From positions 1 to 11,341 of the forward strand of contig CAIKJM010000521.1 in assembly GCA_903827735.1 (NCBI GenBank): a stretch of 11,341 nucleotides of DNA, in the 5' to 3' direction. Within the stretch, counting starts at the first letter, position 1. Each line of letters begins with the position of its first letter. A program made the translations under genes and the position numbers. The notes under the pieces were generated by a model. It had not been told where the DNA came from, did no database searches, and saw nothing but the letters and a program-made list of their open reading frames with translations. Below are positions 1 to 7,868 of the stretch, piece after piece. Source of the DNA: an uncultured Rhodanobacter sp. (GTDB lineage Bacteria; Pseudomonadota; Gammaproteobacteria; Xanthomonadales; Rhodanobacteraceae).

Positions 1-1
1 T

Positions 2-265
2 ATGTGTATGGCATTCGCGGCAACGCTTCTTTGGTCCGGCGCTTCGCTAGCCGACCAACCAGGCAACGGGTGGCTAAGCGCCGCGGCGGTGACGCAAAAG
101 CTCGACGCGCAGGGCTTCAAACATGTGCAGGCGCTTGAGGCCGTGCACGGCCACTGGGAGGGCGAGGCGTTCCAGCACGGCCAGCTGGTCAAGTTCCACG
201 CCGACGCCAAAACTGGCCAGGTGACGTTTGAAAAAGCCAAGGACAACGCCAGAGGCAACAACTGA
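2..265 (+). CDS. Small exported PepSY-like protein, probably 5'-truncated
   Basis: An 87-residue reading frame ends at TGA 263-265. Its first 18 or so residues are hydrophobic and end in a good signal-peptidase site (ASLA before DQPG). The first ATG in the window gives a signal peptide with no positive charge, so the true start is probably just outside the left edge. The mature part (KLDAQGFKHV, then GHWEGEAF, then a KFHADAKTG stretch) has the look of a single PepSY-type domain: a helix followed by strands, with a Trp-Glu-Gly core and a D-x-K-T-G turn. Such domains occur in small periplasmic proteins, often as inhibitor or propeptide modules; the partner here is unknown. The gene converges on queA with a 9-bp gap. 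The exported nature is fairly secure; the PepSY assignment is from memory of the family pattern. Confidence 0.7.
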   Translation: MCMAFAATLLWSGASLADQPGNGWLSAAAVTQKLDAQGFKHVQALEAVHGHWEGEAFQHGQLVKFHADAKTGQVTFEKAKDNARGNN

Positions 266-274
266 CGCGCCGAC

Positions 275-1306
275 TTACCTGCCCTTCGGCAGAATCAGCA
301 TCGCGTCGCCATAGGAGAAAAAGCGATAACGCTGCGCCACCGCATGGCGGTAGGACTCCAGCATGAATTCGCGTCCGGCCAGCGCTGATACCAGCATCAG
401 CAGGGTCGACTGCGGCAGATGGAAATTGGTCACCAGCGCATCGACGCTGGTGATGCGGTAGCCGGGAAAGATGAAGATCTGGGTTTCGCCCGCAAATGGC
501 TGAAGTTCGCCATCGCGGGTCGCACTTTCCAGCGCGCGCACCACCGTGGTGCCCACGGCCACGACGCGACCGCCCGCGGCGCGCGTGCGGCGGATCTTTT
601 CCACCAGCGCCGCGCCGACGTTGAGCCACTCGCGGTGCATCACATGATCGCGCACGTCGTCAGCGCGCATCGGCTGAAACGTGCCGGCGCCCACGTGCAG
701 GGTCACGTAGCCGAAGTCGACGCCCTTGTCGCGCAGCGTCGCCAGCATGGCCTCGTCGAAATGCAGGCCGGCGGTGGGCGCCGCCACCGCACCGGGCTCG
801 CGCGCGTACACCGTTTGATAGCGCTCCATGTCGCTGGCGTCGGCATGCCGCTCGATATATGGCGGCAGCGGCATCTCGCCCAGCTTCAGCAGCAGCTTTT
901 CCAGCGGCTCGGGCGATTCGAAGCGCAGCCTAAAGAACGCATCGTCCCGCCCCAGCACAGTGGCGAAGCTGCCGTCGGCCAGCTCGATCCGTGCGCCCTC
1001 TTTCGGCTTCTTGCTGACGCCTAGCTGCACCGTGGCCTCGTGCGCGCCGGTGACGCGCTCGATCAAAATCTCCACCGCGCCGCCCGTGCCTTTGCGCCCG
1101 TATAGACGCGCCGGCAGCACGCGCGTGTCGTTGAACACCAGCAGATCGCCCGGCTGCAAAAAGTCGGGCAGCTCGCGAAACAGGCGGTCCTCGCGCGTGC
1201 CGTTCTGCGCATCGAGCAGCAGCAGGCGGCTGGCCGAGCGCTCGGCCAGCGGCGCTTGCGCGATCAGCTCGGGCGGTAACTCAAAATCGAAATCGGACTT
1301 CTTCAC
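275..1306 (-). CDS. queA: S-adenosylmethionine:tRNA ribosyltransferase-isomerase (QueA)
   Basis: QueA transfers and isomerises the ribosyl group of S-adenosylmethionine onto 7-aminomethyl-7-deazaguanine in tRNA, forming epoxyqueuosine in the cytoplasm. The protein opens with KKSDFDFELPPELIAQAPL and an LLLLD stretch, then VFNDTRVLPARLYGRK, later PTAGLHFDE, the VTLHVGAGTFQPM block and the C-terminal NFHLPQSTLLMLVSALAG block, all hallmarks of the family. The frame is open back to an ATG at 1375, but family alignment begins at the Lys-Lys-Ser-Asp-Phe segment. I therefore choose GTG 1306-1304, giving 343 residues (E. coli QueA is 356). The extra 23 residues (MAHFVVNAAPP...) do not resemble QueA, and their ATG overlaps a good -10-like hexamer. 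The usual partner tgt is not next to it here; the downstream neighbour is a convergent PepSY-like gene. The identity is secure; the exact start is less so. Confidence 0.96.
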   Translation of the reverse strand: MKKSDFDFELPPELIAQAPLAERSASRLLLLDAQNGTREDRLFRELPDFLQPGDLLVFNDTRVLPARLYGRKGTGGAVEILIERVTGAHEATVQLGVSKKPKEGARIELADGSFATVLGRDDAFFRLRFESPEPLEKLLLKLGEMPLPPYIERHADASDMERYQTVYAREPGAVAAPTAGLHFDEAMLATLRDKGVDFGYVTLHVGAGTFQPMRADDVRDHVMHREWLNVGAALVEKIRRTRAAGGRVVAVGTTVVRALESATRDGELQPFAGETQIFIFPGYRITSVDALVTNFHLPQSTLLMLVSALAGREFMLESYRHAVAQRYRFFSYGDAMLILPKGR

Positions 1307-1366
1307 GGTATGAAAATTCCAGGGGCCGCGGCCGCTGGCAAAAGGCGGCGCCGCGTTGACAACGAA

Positions 1367-1402
1367 GTGCGCCATTATCGCGCAGCCGAAGCCGTTCGTC
1401 TT
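1367..1402 (-). promoter_or_regulatory. Candidate queA promoter
   Basis: On the minus strand GATAAT lies at 1379-1374, one mismatch from the sigma-70 -10 consensus. The region 17 bp upstream is a poor -35 match (AAGACG). Transcription from here would start near 1367 and give a leader of about 60 nt before the GTG at 1306. The hexamer overlaps the upstream in-frame ATG at 1375, which argues against that ATG as the translation start. queA could also be read through from the gene ending at 1415, since I see no terminator between them. Confidence 0.35.
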
Positions 1403-1414
1403 TTGCCCGCGCGA

Positions 1415-3883
1415 TCAGGCCGGCGCACGCCTGCGTCGACGGCGCAATCCCCAGCCAACCAAAGCAGCCAGTACCAGCACGAAGGTAACAATTTCGACCG
1501 GCAGCCAATGCCGAACGAAGTGCCTGGCCTGGACGATGCGTTGATGCCGCAACAGCTGCCGCGCGCGGTCGAAATCCGGCGCTTCGCAGTCGGCGCCGAA
1601 ATTGTCGTTCCACTTCACGTAGGCGCCCTGCTTGATGTAACGCTGGTAATAGGTTTCCACGCGACGCTGCGCCTCCGACGGTCCGGTCGGCTTGGTGTCG
1701 CTATATCCCTGATAGTGGTCGTCGTAATCGGGCGGGCCTTCGCGCATCCAGCTGGCCGCTTTGCACAGCACGGCCGCGAAAGCTTGCGAGCGAGGCGGCA
1801 GCAGGTCGGCCGCGGCAACCGCCTCGTCGGCGGCGATATAGCGATAATGAAAACGCCAGTTGAGCTTGGCCGCGCTGTCGGCAAAGCGCTGGCGTTCGCC
1901 GTCGGTGACAAAGGTCTGTTTCAGGTCGGCGGCCGAGTGTCCGCTGCCACCCTGAAGGCCACCGCCGTTGTCCGCGTAATCGGGGCCCTGCTCGAAGCCG
2001 AGCAGCTCCATGCCGTTTTCGCGGGCAATCACGGCGGCGGCATAGCTCGCCTGCGCCTTGCCGATATCGGTCCAGGCGCTGTCGGCATGATGAAGGTCGC
2101 TAGCGTACTCGCTGGCCTTGGCGCGCAAATCAACGTTGCCGAAGCGCAGGTCGCCGCTGGCCGGAAAATAGGCCTGCGCCTCGTCGTAACGGTTCGCCCG
2201 CATCAGCCTGCGCGCCAGCAGCCAGCGCAGGTTGTCGGCCAACGTGCCCGAGCCGTATTGGTGATCCTTGTCCTTGCTCGGTGCGGGCACGGGCGTCGCG
2301 GCAGCATGCGCGTCGACAAAAGCCTTCAGTTCGTCGATGGTGAGCACGCGCTCGGCGACATAAAACGTGTCGTTGCCGTAGCCGATGCCGCCATCCTCGT
2401 CGGTATACGTATTACCGTCGCCGCCGGCGCGACTGGCCGCGGCATAGAGATGATCCATCGCCTCAACGTATTCACCGCGCGCCAGCGCCAGCACGCCCTG
2501 CTCCCCACCCAACAGCAGCACGTTGCTCGGCTCAATCGCCGCCTTGGGATCGTCCGATGCAGGAAAGGCTTTGGCAGCTTCCGCATAGGCGGCCGCGGCG
2601 GCGGCAAGATCGCCCTTGTGCAAGGCGAGCTTGGCGTCGACCCAGCTGGCCAACGGGCCCGGCGCCTTGGCCGCCAGCGTTGCGGCCAGGTCATAGCGCC
2701 CACTGCCATAGGCCAGCGCAGCCAGACGGTCGGCGCCGGCGACATGATCGAGACCCTGCTTTTCGATGGCCTGCACCAGCGCCGGCAATACCGGATTGGG
2801 CTTGGCCGAGGTGCTCGTTGTCGCGTCGCTATCCGCGCCGTCGCCTACGCGGGCGAGCGCATAGGCCACCAGCAGGCGCTGCGAAAGCGGGCCGTCCACG
2901 AGCGCGGCAGCGCGGTCATCGTCGCGCAGCACGTTATTGGCGAGAGTGGCCAGCGATTGCACCGCGCTATCCGAACCGTGCCCGGCCTGCGCCGCGTAAA
3001 GCGCGATCGCGTGCTTGAGATCGGCCGCGGCGATGCCGGTGCCGCAGTCGTTATCGTCGACGTAGAGATTCGCCCAGCTGCACTGCTGTTTGCCGTTATA
3101 CAGATACAGCCGCGCCTCCTCGCCGAAGCTGGAGACGGCCAGGCCTTGCGCATCCGCGGCGCCAGCAACGGCGCGAGTGCGCGCCAGCTGAAACGCCTTG
3201 GCGGCGGCATCGCGCTCGCGCTTGAACGCCGCCGCGTCGTTGACCGCGGCATTGGCGCGCTGCGCATGGATACGGCCCAGTGAATAAGCCGCCCACACCG
3301 AGCGCAGCGTCGCCTGGTCCGGCGGCAGCCCCAGCACTTTTTCGAAGCTGGCGATGGCCAGATCCATTTTTGCCTGATCGGGTTTGTTGCACGCGGTGGT
3401 CGCGGTGGTCGCGGCGGTCGCGGCGGTCGCCGAAGGCGCGGCCGCCGCCGTGGTGGACTCGGCGGGTTTCGACGCCGCGGCACACGCTTGATTGGCGGCG
3501 GCGTAATCCACCGCGCCGGCCACATACAGGCGCAGATCCTCGGGCAGATCCTTGCCATCGTCATATGCCTTGCTGCCGTCCGCCGACTGCCGCAGCGCCA
3601 GCACGCGCTGCCACTGCGCCGGCGTCAGACCTTGCGAGGCAGCGTCGTCGGCGGGCTTGGGCGCGTCGTAGGGCGACACGTCCGATTCGTGCGCCTGCAG
3701 CTTGTCGGTGGCGGGCAGCAGATGCGCGGCCTCCCAGGCAAAGCTGTTTTGCGGCGTGGCCTTCAACGTGGCATCGCGATGATCAAGCAGCTGAGTAGGG
3801 AAATCCGGGCCGCACGCCCACACCGCGCCAGCGGTAATCGCGGCGACAGCGCACACCACCCAAATCCCGTTACGGCTCCACAT
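1415..3883 (-). CDS. Uncharacterised 822-aa membrane-anchored TPR-like envelope protein
   Basis: The function is unknown. Residues 1-24 are a signal sequence or N-terminal membrane segment ending at VWAC (Cys24); Trp at -2 makes this a poor lipobox. The mature start, CGPDFPTQLLDHRDATL, looks like a conserved family signature. Residues 134-168 are an Ala/Thr-rich linker encoded partly by a 9-bp tandem repeat. Roughly residues 384-441 contain helical pairs of TPR/Sel1 character (ALHKGDLAAAAAAYAEAAKA). A conserved-looking WRFHYRYIAADEAV block lies in the last quarter. A membrane helix at about 794-813 precedes a tail with six consecutive arginines, so the bulk should be periplasmic with a cytoplasmic C-terminal tip. 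The start at 3883 has an AGGGAG ribosome site 9 nt upstream and overlaps the preceding lipoprotein gene by 14 bp, implying coupled translation and joint function. The gene is real; any role beyond the envelope is guesswork. Confidence 0.85.
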   Translation of the reverse strand: MWSRNGIWVVCAVAAITAGAVWACGPDFPTQLLDHRDATLKATPQNSFAWEAAHLLPATDKLQAHESDVSPYDAPKPADDAASQGLTPAQWQRVLALRQSADGSKAYDDGKDLPEDLRLYVAGAVDYAAANQACAAASKPAESTTAAAAPSATAATAATTATTACNKPDQAKMDLAIASFEKVLGLPPDQATLRSVWAAYSLGRIHAQRANAAVNDAAAFKRERDAAAKAFQLARTRAVAGAADAQGLAVSSFGEEARLYLYNGKQQCSWANLYVDDNDCGTGIAAADLKHAIALYAAQAGHGSDSAVQSLATLANNVLRDDDRAAALVDGPLSQRLLVAYALARVGDGADSDATTSTSAKPNPVLPALVQAIEKQGLDHVAGADRLAALAYGSGRYDLAATLAAKAPGPLASWVDAKLALHKGDLAAAAAAYAEAAKAFPASDDPKAAIEPSNVLLLGGEQGVLALARGEYVEAMDHLYAAASRAGGDGNTYTDEDGGIGYGNDTFYVAERVLTIDELKAFVDAHAAATPVPAPSKDKDHQYGSGTLADNLRWLLARRLMRANRYDEAQAYFPASGDLRFGNVDLRAKASEYASDLHHADSAWTDIGKAQASYAAAVIARENGMELLGFEQGPDYADNGGGLQGGSGHSAADLKQTFVTDGERQRFADSAAKLNWRFHYRYIAADEAVAAADLLPPRSQAFAAVLCKAASWMREGPPDYDDHYQGYSDTKPTGPSEAQRRVETYYQRYIKQGAYVKWNDNFGADCEAPDFDRARQLLRHQRIVQARHFVRHWLPVEIVTFVLVLAALVGWGLRRRRRRAPA
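3392..3427. repeat. Four tandem 9-bp units in the Ala/Thr linker
   Basis: Two copies of CGCGGTGGT (3392-3409) are followed by two copies of CGCGGCGGT (3410-3427) on the plus strand. On the coding (minus) strand each unit adds three Ala/Thr residues, giving the low-complexity stretch at about residues 153-164 of the 822-aa protein. The multiple-of-three unit keeps the frame, so copy number could vary between strains without breaking the gene. Confidence 0.85.
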
Positions 3884-5069
3884 GCGGCTGTACTCCCTCT
3901 GTGGCGCAGCGCGCCCACCCTATGACTCTTTGGCTGTGCGCCCGCAGCAACCCCGGCTGCAGGCGTTCGATGCGTAGTGTGTCGCGGCCAGCGCTCAGTG
4001 CATAGCCGTTGATGCCGTCGGTCAGCGTGCAACTCTTGGGCAGCACCACCGCCCCCGGCAGCGGCTGGTCCAGCTCGCCAGGATTTTTCAGAGCTAGGTC
4101 GAGCGTACCCGCCGTACTGCCGAGCCGCGCGCTGGCCGTCACCTCGCCGTGCAGCGGCTGCTGCCGCATCACCGCCAGCCACGTCGGCAGGCTCCAGGCA
4201 CGATCATCGCTGGCTATGGGCAGGCGGAACCACACGATGCCGGCCAGGTGCGCCGGCGGATCGCGCTGCAGCCGCCCAAGAAAGTCGGCGATCTCCTGCG
4301 GTGTGGCGAGCAGCTCCCGGCTATCGTCGCCGGCATCCAGCACGCCGGCTTCGCTCCGCACGCTGACCAAATGGCCCTGAGCATCCCAGCTCACGCGGGA
4401 GCCATACGTCGGCAGCGCTATGCGAAACGGTTTGTCGCCGCGTTGCGCGTAGTCGTCCACCCAACGCATCGCGAGCGCACCGTCGAAAAGCCCAGCCCGC
4501 GGATTGCGCACGGCATGCACCTGCAGGACCGACTCATCCACTTGCGCCAGAACGGCCGCGAGGTCCGGCGAATGCAGCCACGCCGGCAACGCGGTAATCG
4601 ACAGCGTCAGGCCTGGGAGCGCTGAGCGCAGCGCAGCGAGGTAGTGCGCATAGGCCGGCAGCCTCGCCGTACCGCAGTCGTGATCGATCTCCAGCCCGGC
4701 GAGGTGGATACCGTGTCCCTGCCAACTCTTCCACAGCGCCAAGGTATCGGTCAGCAGCAGCGCCTCGTTCCACTGTATCAATTGGCCATCTATACGCACG
4801 ACCAGAACGACCGGCTTGCCACTACTCACCAGTGCGGAAATATCCGGATGGAACATCTGCAGTCGCCCGGCGCGGTCGGTCTGCGCCGCCAGCACGCGCC
4901 ATTGGCGAATATCGGCAGCACCGTCATGCATCGCCTGCGTCACGGCCGGCGTCCATACACGCTGCCAGATGTAGGCATCGTGCGAGAAGTCTGCCGGTGT
5001 CTTGTGACACGCGACCAGCGCAAACAGCACGAAGGTCATGGCTATTCGTCGAAACAAATTCGGAAACAT
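3870..5069 (-). CDS. DUF3142-type putative lipoprotein with a glycosidase-like fold
   Basis: A 399-residue protein. I start it at ATG 5069, where a CAGGGG ribosome site sits close upstream (4 nt). The frame is open further back to 5222, but that portion runs through the preceding terminator and reads as non-protein. The N-terminus (MFPNLFRRIA, a hydrophobic stretch, then LVAC) is a good lipoprotein signal with the lipid-attached Cys at residue 21. The following AYIWQRVWTPAVTQAM, WRVLAAQTDRAGRLQ and GLEIDHDCGTARLPAYAHYL segments match my memory of DUF3142 proteins. The alternating strand/helix pattern with an acidic EIDHD strand end and ITALPAW suggests a TIM-barrel, glycoside-hydrolase-like fold, but no activity is established. 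The C-terminal 110 residues or so form a second, beta-rich region. The gene overlaps the start of the 822-aa gene by 14 bp. Lipoprotein status is well supported; the DUF number is from recall. Confidence 0.8.
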   Translation of the reverse strand: MFPNLFRRIAMTFVLFALVACHKTPADFSHDAYIWQRVWTPAVTQAMHDGAADIRQWRVLAAQTDRAGRLQMFHPDISALVSSGKPVVLVVRIDGQLIQWNEALLLTDTLALWKSWQGHGIHLAGLEIDHDCGTARLPAYAHYLAALRSALPGLTLSITALPAWLHSPDLAAVLAQVDESVLQVHAVRNPRAGLFDGALAMRWVDDYAQRGDKPFRIALPTYGSRVSWDAQGHLVSVRSEAGVLDAGDDSRELLATPQEIADFLGRLQRDPPAHLAGIVWFRLPIASDDRAWSLPTWLAVMRQQPLHGEVTASARLGSTAGTLDLALKNPGELDQPLPGAVVLPKSCTLTDGINGYALSAGRDTLRIERLQPGLLRAHSQRVIGWARCATEGVQPHVEP

Positions 5070-5144
5070 GGAGCCCCTGCTGTCTCGGCGCCCGTCGAGG
5101 CCGCACCTAAGCAGTCTACCCTCACGGTTTCCCAATGCTGGGCG

Positions 5145-5170
5145 AAAAGGCGTCCTGCAAAAAAGCAGGA
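5145..5170 (-). terminator. Rho-independent terminator of the ABC/two-component operon
   Basis: On the minus strand the 6-bp stem TCCTGC / GCAGGA encloses a loop of six T (5170-5153) and is followed within five bases by TTTT (5148-5145). It begins 11 nt after the TAA of the response-regulator gene. It separates that operon from the DUF3142 gene starting at 5069, so the latter probably has its own promoter in 5070-5145; I could not identify a convincing one there. Confidence 0.6.
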
Positions 5171-5181
5171 TCACGCATCGC

Positions 5182-5784
5182 TTAAAGCCAGCCTTTCTGC
5201 CGAGCCATGCGATAGGCCTCAATACGATTGGCCACGCCCAGTTTGCCGATGGCCTCGGAAAGGTAATTGCGCACGGTGCCGTGCGACAGGTTCAGCTGGG
5301 TGGCGATATCGCCGGCCGACTGGCCTTCGCCGGCGAGGCGCAGCACCTGGCGCTCGCGGTCGTTGAGGGGATCGGCTTCCGACCACGCCTCAAGCGCCAG
5401 CTGTGGATCGATGGCGCGGCCGCCGCGATGCACGGTGCGCAACGCTTCAGCCAGGTTTTCCGCTGGCGCATCTTTCAGAAGATAACCACCGACACCGGCA
5501 TCGAGCGCACGGCGCAGGAACCCGGGCCGCGCAAAAGTGGTGACGATGATCACCTTGATCGGCAACGCGTGCCGCTGAATGCGCTGCGCCAGCTCCAGCC
5601 CGGTAAGGCCGGGCATTTCGATATCGGTGACCAGCACGTCGGGCTTTAGCCGCTGCAGTTCACGCCAGGCGATTTCGCCGTCGGCGGCCGAACCGAGCAC
5701 GTCGATATCGGATTCGAGGTTGAGCAGCGCAAACAGCGCCCCGCGCACCATCGCCTGATCTTCGGCCAGCAGCACGCGGATCAT
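5182..5784 (-). CDS. NarL/DesR-type response regulator
   Basis: A 200-residue cytoplasmic DNA-binding regulator, the output half of the two-component pair with the kinase upstream. The receiver domain (about 1-120) has the acidic pair E8/D9, phospho-acceptor D54 in VTDIEMPG, T82/T83 and K104 in YLLKD. The C-terminal LuxR-type helix-turn-helix (about 139-200) shows LNDRERQVLRLAGEG, then SAGDIATQLNLSHGTVRNYL and AIGKLGVANRIEA. Length and architecture match DesR and YvfU of Bacillus. The start at 5784 follows the kinase stop by 46 bp and has only a weak ribosome site. The likely target is the operon's own promoter region, which holds inverted repeats at 8872-8911. The family is certain; the target is inferred. 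Confidence 0.95.
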   Translation of the reverse strand: MIRVLLAEDQAMVRGALFALLNLESDIDVLGSAADGEIAWRELQRLKPDVLVTDIEMPGLTGLELAQRIQRHALPIKVIIVTTFARPGFLRRALDAGVGGYLLKDAPAENLAEALRTVHRGGRAIDPQLALEAWSEADPLNDRERQVLRLAGEGQSAGDIATQLNLSHGTVRNYLSEAIGKLGVANRIEAYRMARQKGWL

Positions 5785-5830
5785 GCGAGCGACTCGTGGA
5801 GTGATGAAAGCGCGGAGTGAAGCGATGAAA

Positions 5831-7078
5831 TCATGTGACGGGATTTCCGGATGCGTTGGCGTTCAAGGTCGGCCCGAGCGAAAGATCCGATGGCACGCGC
5901 GATGTTTCGACCAGTCGGAGTATCGGCACGGGGGCGGTGATGCGAAGTTTCGTGCCGTGGCCGCGAGGCGACTCGATCGTGATGGTGGCCCCGAGCGCAC
6001 GCACGCGTTCTCGCATGCCGCAAAGGCCGTTGCCGTCGCTGGCGATACCGCCGCGGCCATTGTCGCTGATCAGCATGCGCACGCTGGCATGCTCGCGGAT
6101 GATTTCGATTTTCGCGGCGCTGGCCTCGGCGTGGCGCGCGATGTTGGTGGCGGCCTCGCGCACGATCAGCGAAAAGCCGCGCTCGATATCCGCAGGCAGA
6201 TCGGTCGGCAGCTCGCCGTAATCGAAATGCACGCGCGAAGATTCCAGCAGCAGTCGCGCCGACGCCAGTTCAGCAGCAAGGTCGGTGGCACGTATGCCGC
6301 TGACGGCGCTGCGCACTTCAGCCAGCGCGTGGCGCGCGACTTTCTCGGCCTCCTCCATCTCGCGCCGCGCCGCTTCGCTATCGCGATCAAACAGCTTGCG
6401 CGAGAGCTCCAGCTTCAGCGTAATCAGCGACAAGGTGTGGCCGAGCAGATCGTGCAGATCTCGGCCGATGCGCTCACGTTCGGCCAGGCCGGCGAGGCGG
6501 CGCACTTCGTCGTGAGAGAGCTGGAGCTCGGCGTCCTTTGCTTCGTTGGTGCGTTCAACGCTGACGATCATGCCGATGATGAACGTCGTCGCCGGCATCC
6601 AGACGACGGCCTGCCACGAGTAGTGAAGCAGCCACGCCTCCAACAGGACCACTGAGTTGAACGTTGCAAGTACGGCCAGATAACGCCGCGTGGTCATCCG
6701 GCAGCTGATCATCATCACGCAGCTATATACGAAATACACCAGGCCGCTTGGATACCATGGCAGCAGCAGCATGCACATGGTGAGTAGCGATATGGCGTAG
6801 GCGGGAGCTTGTCGACGCGATACCAAATGAGACTTCGCGTATAGCAACAGAAAGACGGGGTAGCTCAGAAGCGTAAGAGCTGCCCAAAGCCAAGTGAAGT
6901 GATCGAACACAGGCGTGATGAAAATCCACGCCGACCACAGCAAGTGAACGGAATCCACCCAGGGCGACTTGCCCTTGCGCACGCTGCCTGCCACCAGTGA
7001 ATCGGGCGCCGGCCTGAACCACTCACGCAGCCACTCGGACATCTCACGCGCCCCCGTTGATGCATCGTTGTTGGACAT
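5831..7078 (-). CDS. DesK-type (HisKA_3) membrane sensor histidine kinase
   Basis: A 415-residue sensor kinase. Residues 41-175 contain five or six hydrophobic helices with little periplasmic loop, the arrangement of kinases such as DesK that sense the membrane itself. The dimerisation/phospho-acceptor segment ERERIGRDLHDLLGHTLS carries H209. The ATPase domain has N312 in REAATNIARHA, DNGRG at 339-343, GNGLCGM at 349-355 and GHGT at 373-376, so all catalytic boxes are present. About 30 residues after the ATPase fold (386-415) form an unstructured-looking tail. The ATG at 7078 lies 6 bp after the permease stop. An internal ATG at 7042 has a GGGGG ribosome-site-like run upstream and is a real alternative start. 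It should phosphorylate the regulator encoded immediately downstream. The stimulus is unknown. Confidence 0.95.
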   Translation of the reverse strand: MSNNDASTGAREMSEWLREWFRPAPDSLVAGSVRKGKSPWVDSVHLLWSAWIFITPVFDHFTWLWAALTLLSYPVFLLLYAKSHLVSRRQAPAYAISLLTMCMLLLPWYPSGLVYFVYSCVMMISCRMTTRRYLAVLATFNSVVLLEAWLLHYSWQAVVWMPATTFIIGMIVSVERTNEAKDAELQLSHDEVRRLAGLAERERIGRDLHDLLGHTLSLITLKLELSRKLFDRDSEAARREMEEAEKVARHALAEVRSAVSGIRATDLAAELASARLLLESSRVHFDYGELPTDLPADIERGFSLIVREAATNIARHAEASAAKIEIIREHASVRMLISDNGRGGIASDGNGLCGMRERVRALGATITIESPRGHGTKLRITAPVPILRLVETSRVPSDLSLGPTLNANASGNPVT

Positions 7079-7084
7079 GCTACT

Positions 7085-7867
7085 TCAACCGACACGCCGC
7101 AGCTGACGTACGGCCAGCAGCAGGAAGATGACGGTGTATCCCATCAGTGCCAGCACGTGCGGCAGCAGCGCGCCGTTGTTCAGGCCCACGGCAGCTAGCG
7201 TGAGCTGGTTGAGGTGGTAGCTCGGCCAGATCGGCGCGATCTTCTGCAGCACCTGCGGCAGCATCGTCAGCGGCAGCCACAGGCCGGAGAGAAACGCCAT
7301 CGGCAAGTAGATCAGGTTGAGCAGACCCGGCGCACCCTGCCCCTTGATCAACGTGCCGACGAACATGCCCAGCGCGCAGAACGGCAGCACGCCGAACGCG
7401 CCGGTTAGCATCAGCTTGGCTATTTGCGTGACGCTCAAACTCACGTGCGCCAGAAATACGCCGATCAAGAGCAGCAGCACGCTAACGATGGTGGCCGCGA
7501 TCATCGCCATCACCATCTTGCCGAGCAGATACGCACCCGGCGGCATCGGCAGCGCGCGCTTTAGCGTCAGCAGGCCGCCGTCGCGTTCGATCGCCAGCGA
7601 CACGCCGAAGCCGAACAGTCCGGGTCCGATAATGCCGAACGCGCTGTAGCTGGCCAGCAGGTAGCGCGACGCTTCGCCGTGATTCAAGAGCACGCCGAAC
7701 ATCAGATAAAACACGGTAGAAAACAGCAGCATCGGCAGGATGAAGCCCGGCGCACGCAGATAGCGCAGGCATTCGCTGCGTGCTTCCGCACCATAGGCAC
7801 CCAGCACGCGCTGCCACGGCATCGCGCTGGCACGCACGGAATCATCGGTCGACAGAACGGTTTCCAT
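7085..7867 (-). CDS. ABC-2 type transporter permease
   Basis: A 260-residue integral membrane subunit with six predicted helices at about 41-60, 70-92, 114-138, 152-172, 181-204 and 235-253. The SLAIERDGGLLTLKRALPMPPGAYLLGK segment between helices 2 and 3 and PMAFLSGLWLPLTMLP in helix 5 are typical of the ABC-2 membrane family (NodJ/YvfS-like exporters). I choose ATG 7867: the stop of the ATPase gene (TGA 7871-7869) is 1 nt before it, and a GAGG ribosome site sits inside the ATPase 3' end. The longer upstream frame reads through ATPase coding sequence and is compositionally junk. It should pair with the adjacent ATPase as an exporter; the substrate cannot be read from the sequence. Confidence 0.93.
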   Translation of the reverse strand: METVLSTDDSVRASAMPWQRVLGAYGAEARSECLRYLRAPGFILPMLLFSTVFYLMFGVLLNHGEASRYLLASYSAFGIIGPGLFGFGVSLAIERDGGLLTLKRALPMPPGAYLLGKMVMAMIAATIVSVLLLLIGVFLAHVSLSVTQIAKLMLTGAFGVLPFCALGMFVGTLIKGQGAPGLLNLIYLPMAFLSGLWLPLTMLPQVLQKIAPIWPSYHLNQLTLAAVGLNNGALLPHVLALMGYTVIFLLLAVRQLRRVG

Positions 7868-7868
7868 A

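Noticed and set aside
279..292. CTGCC/GGCAG hairpin at the queA 3' end as a shared terminator
   Set aside because: The stem is only 5 bp, lies inside the coding end of queA, and lacks a T-run on either strand.
1310..3283. A 657-codon open frame on the plus strand
   Set aside because: It lies antisense to the 822-aa protein gene, has Arg/Val/Gly-rich composition typical of GC-rich shadow frames, and crosses into the start of queA. The minus-strand gene has the signal peptide, ribosome site and membrane anchor.
5070..5222. N-terminal extension of the DUF3142-like protein to 5222
   Set aside because: It would read through the terminator hairpin and into the response-regulator gene. The lipoprotein signal begins properly at 5069.
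5785..5830. Possible direct repeats (TCATCGCTTCACTCC-like and TCATCACTCC) between kinase and regulator genes
   Set aside because: The copies are short and imperfect, and no stem or known site is formed.
5783..6655. A 290-codon plus-strand frame
   Set aside because: It is antisense to the histidine kinase and shows shadow composition.
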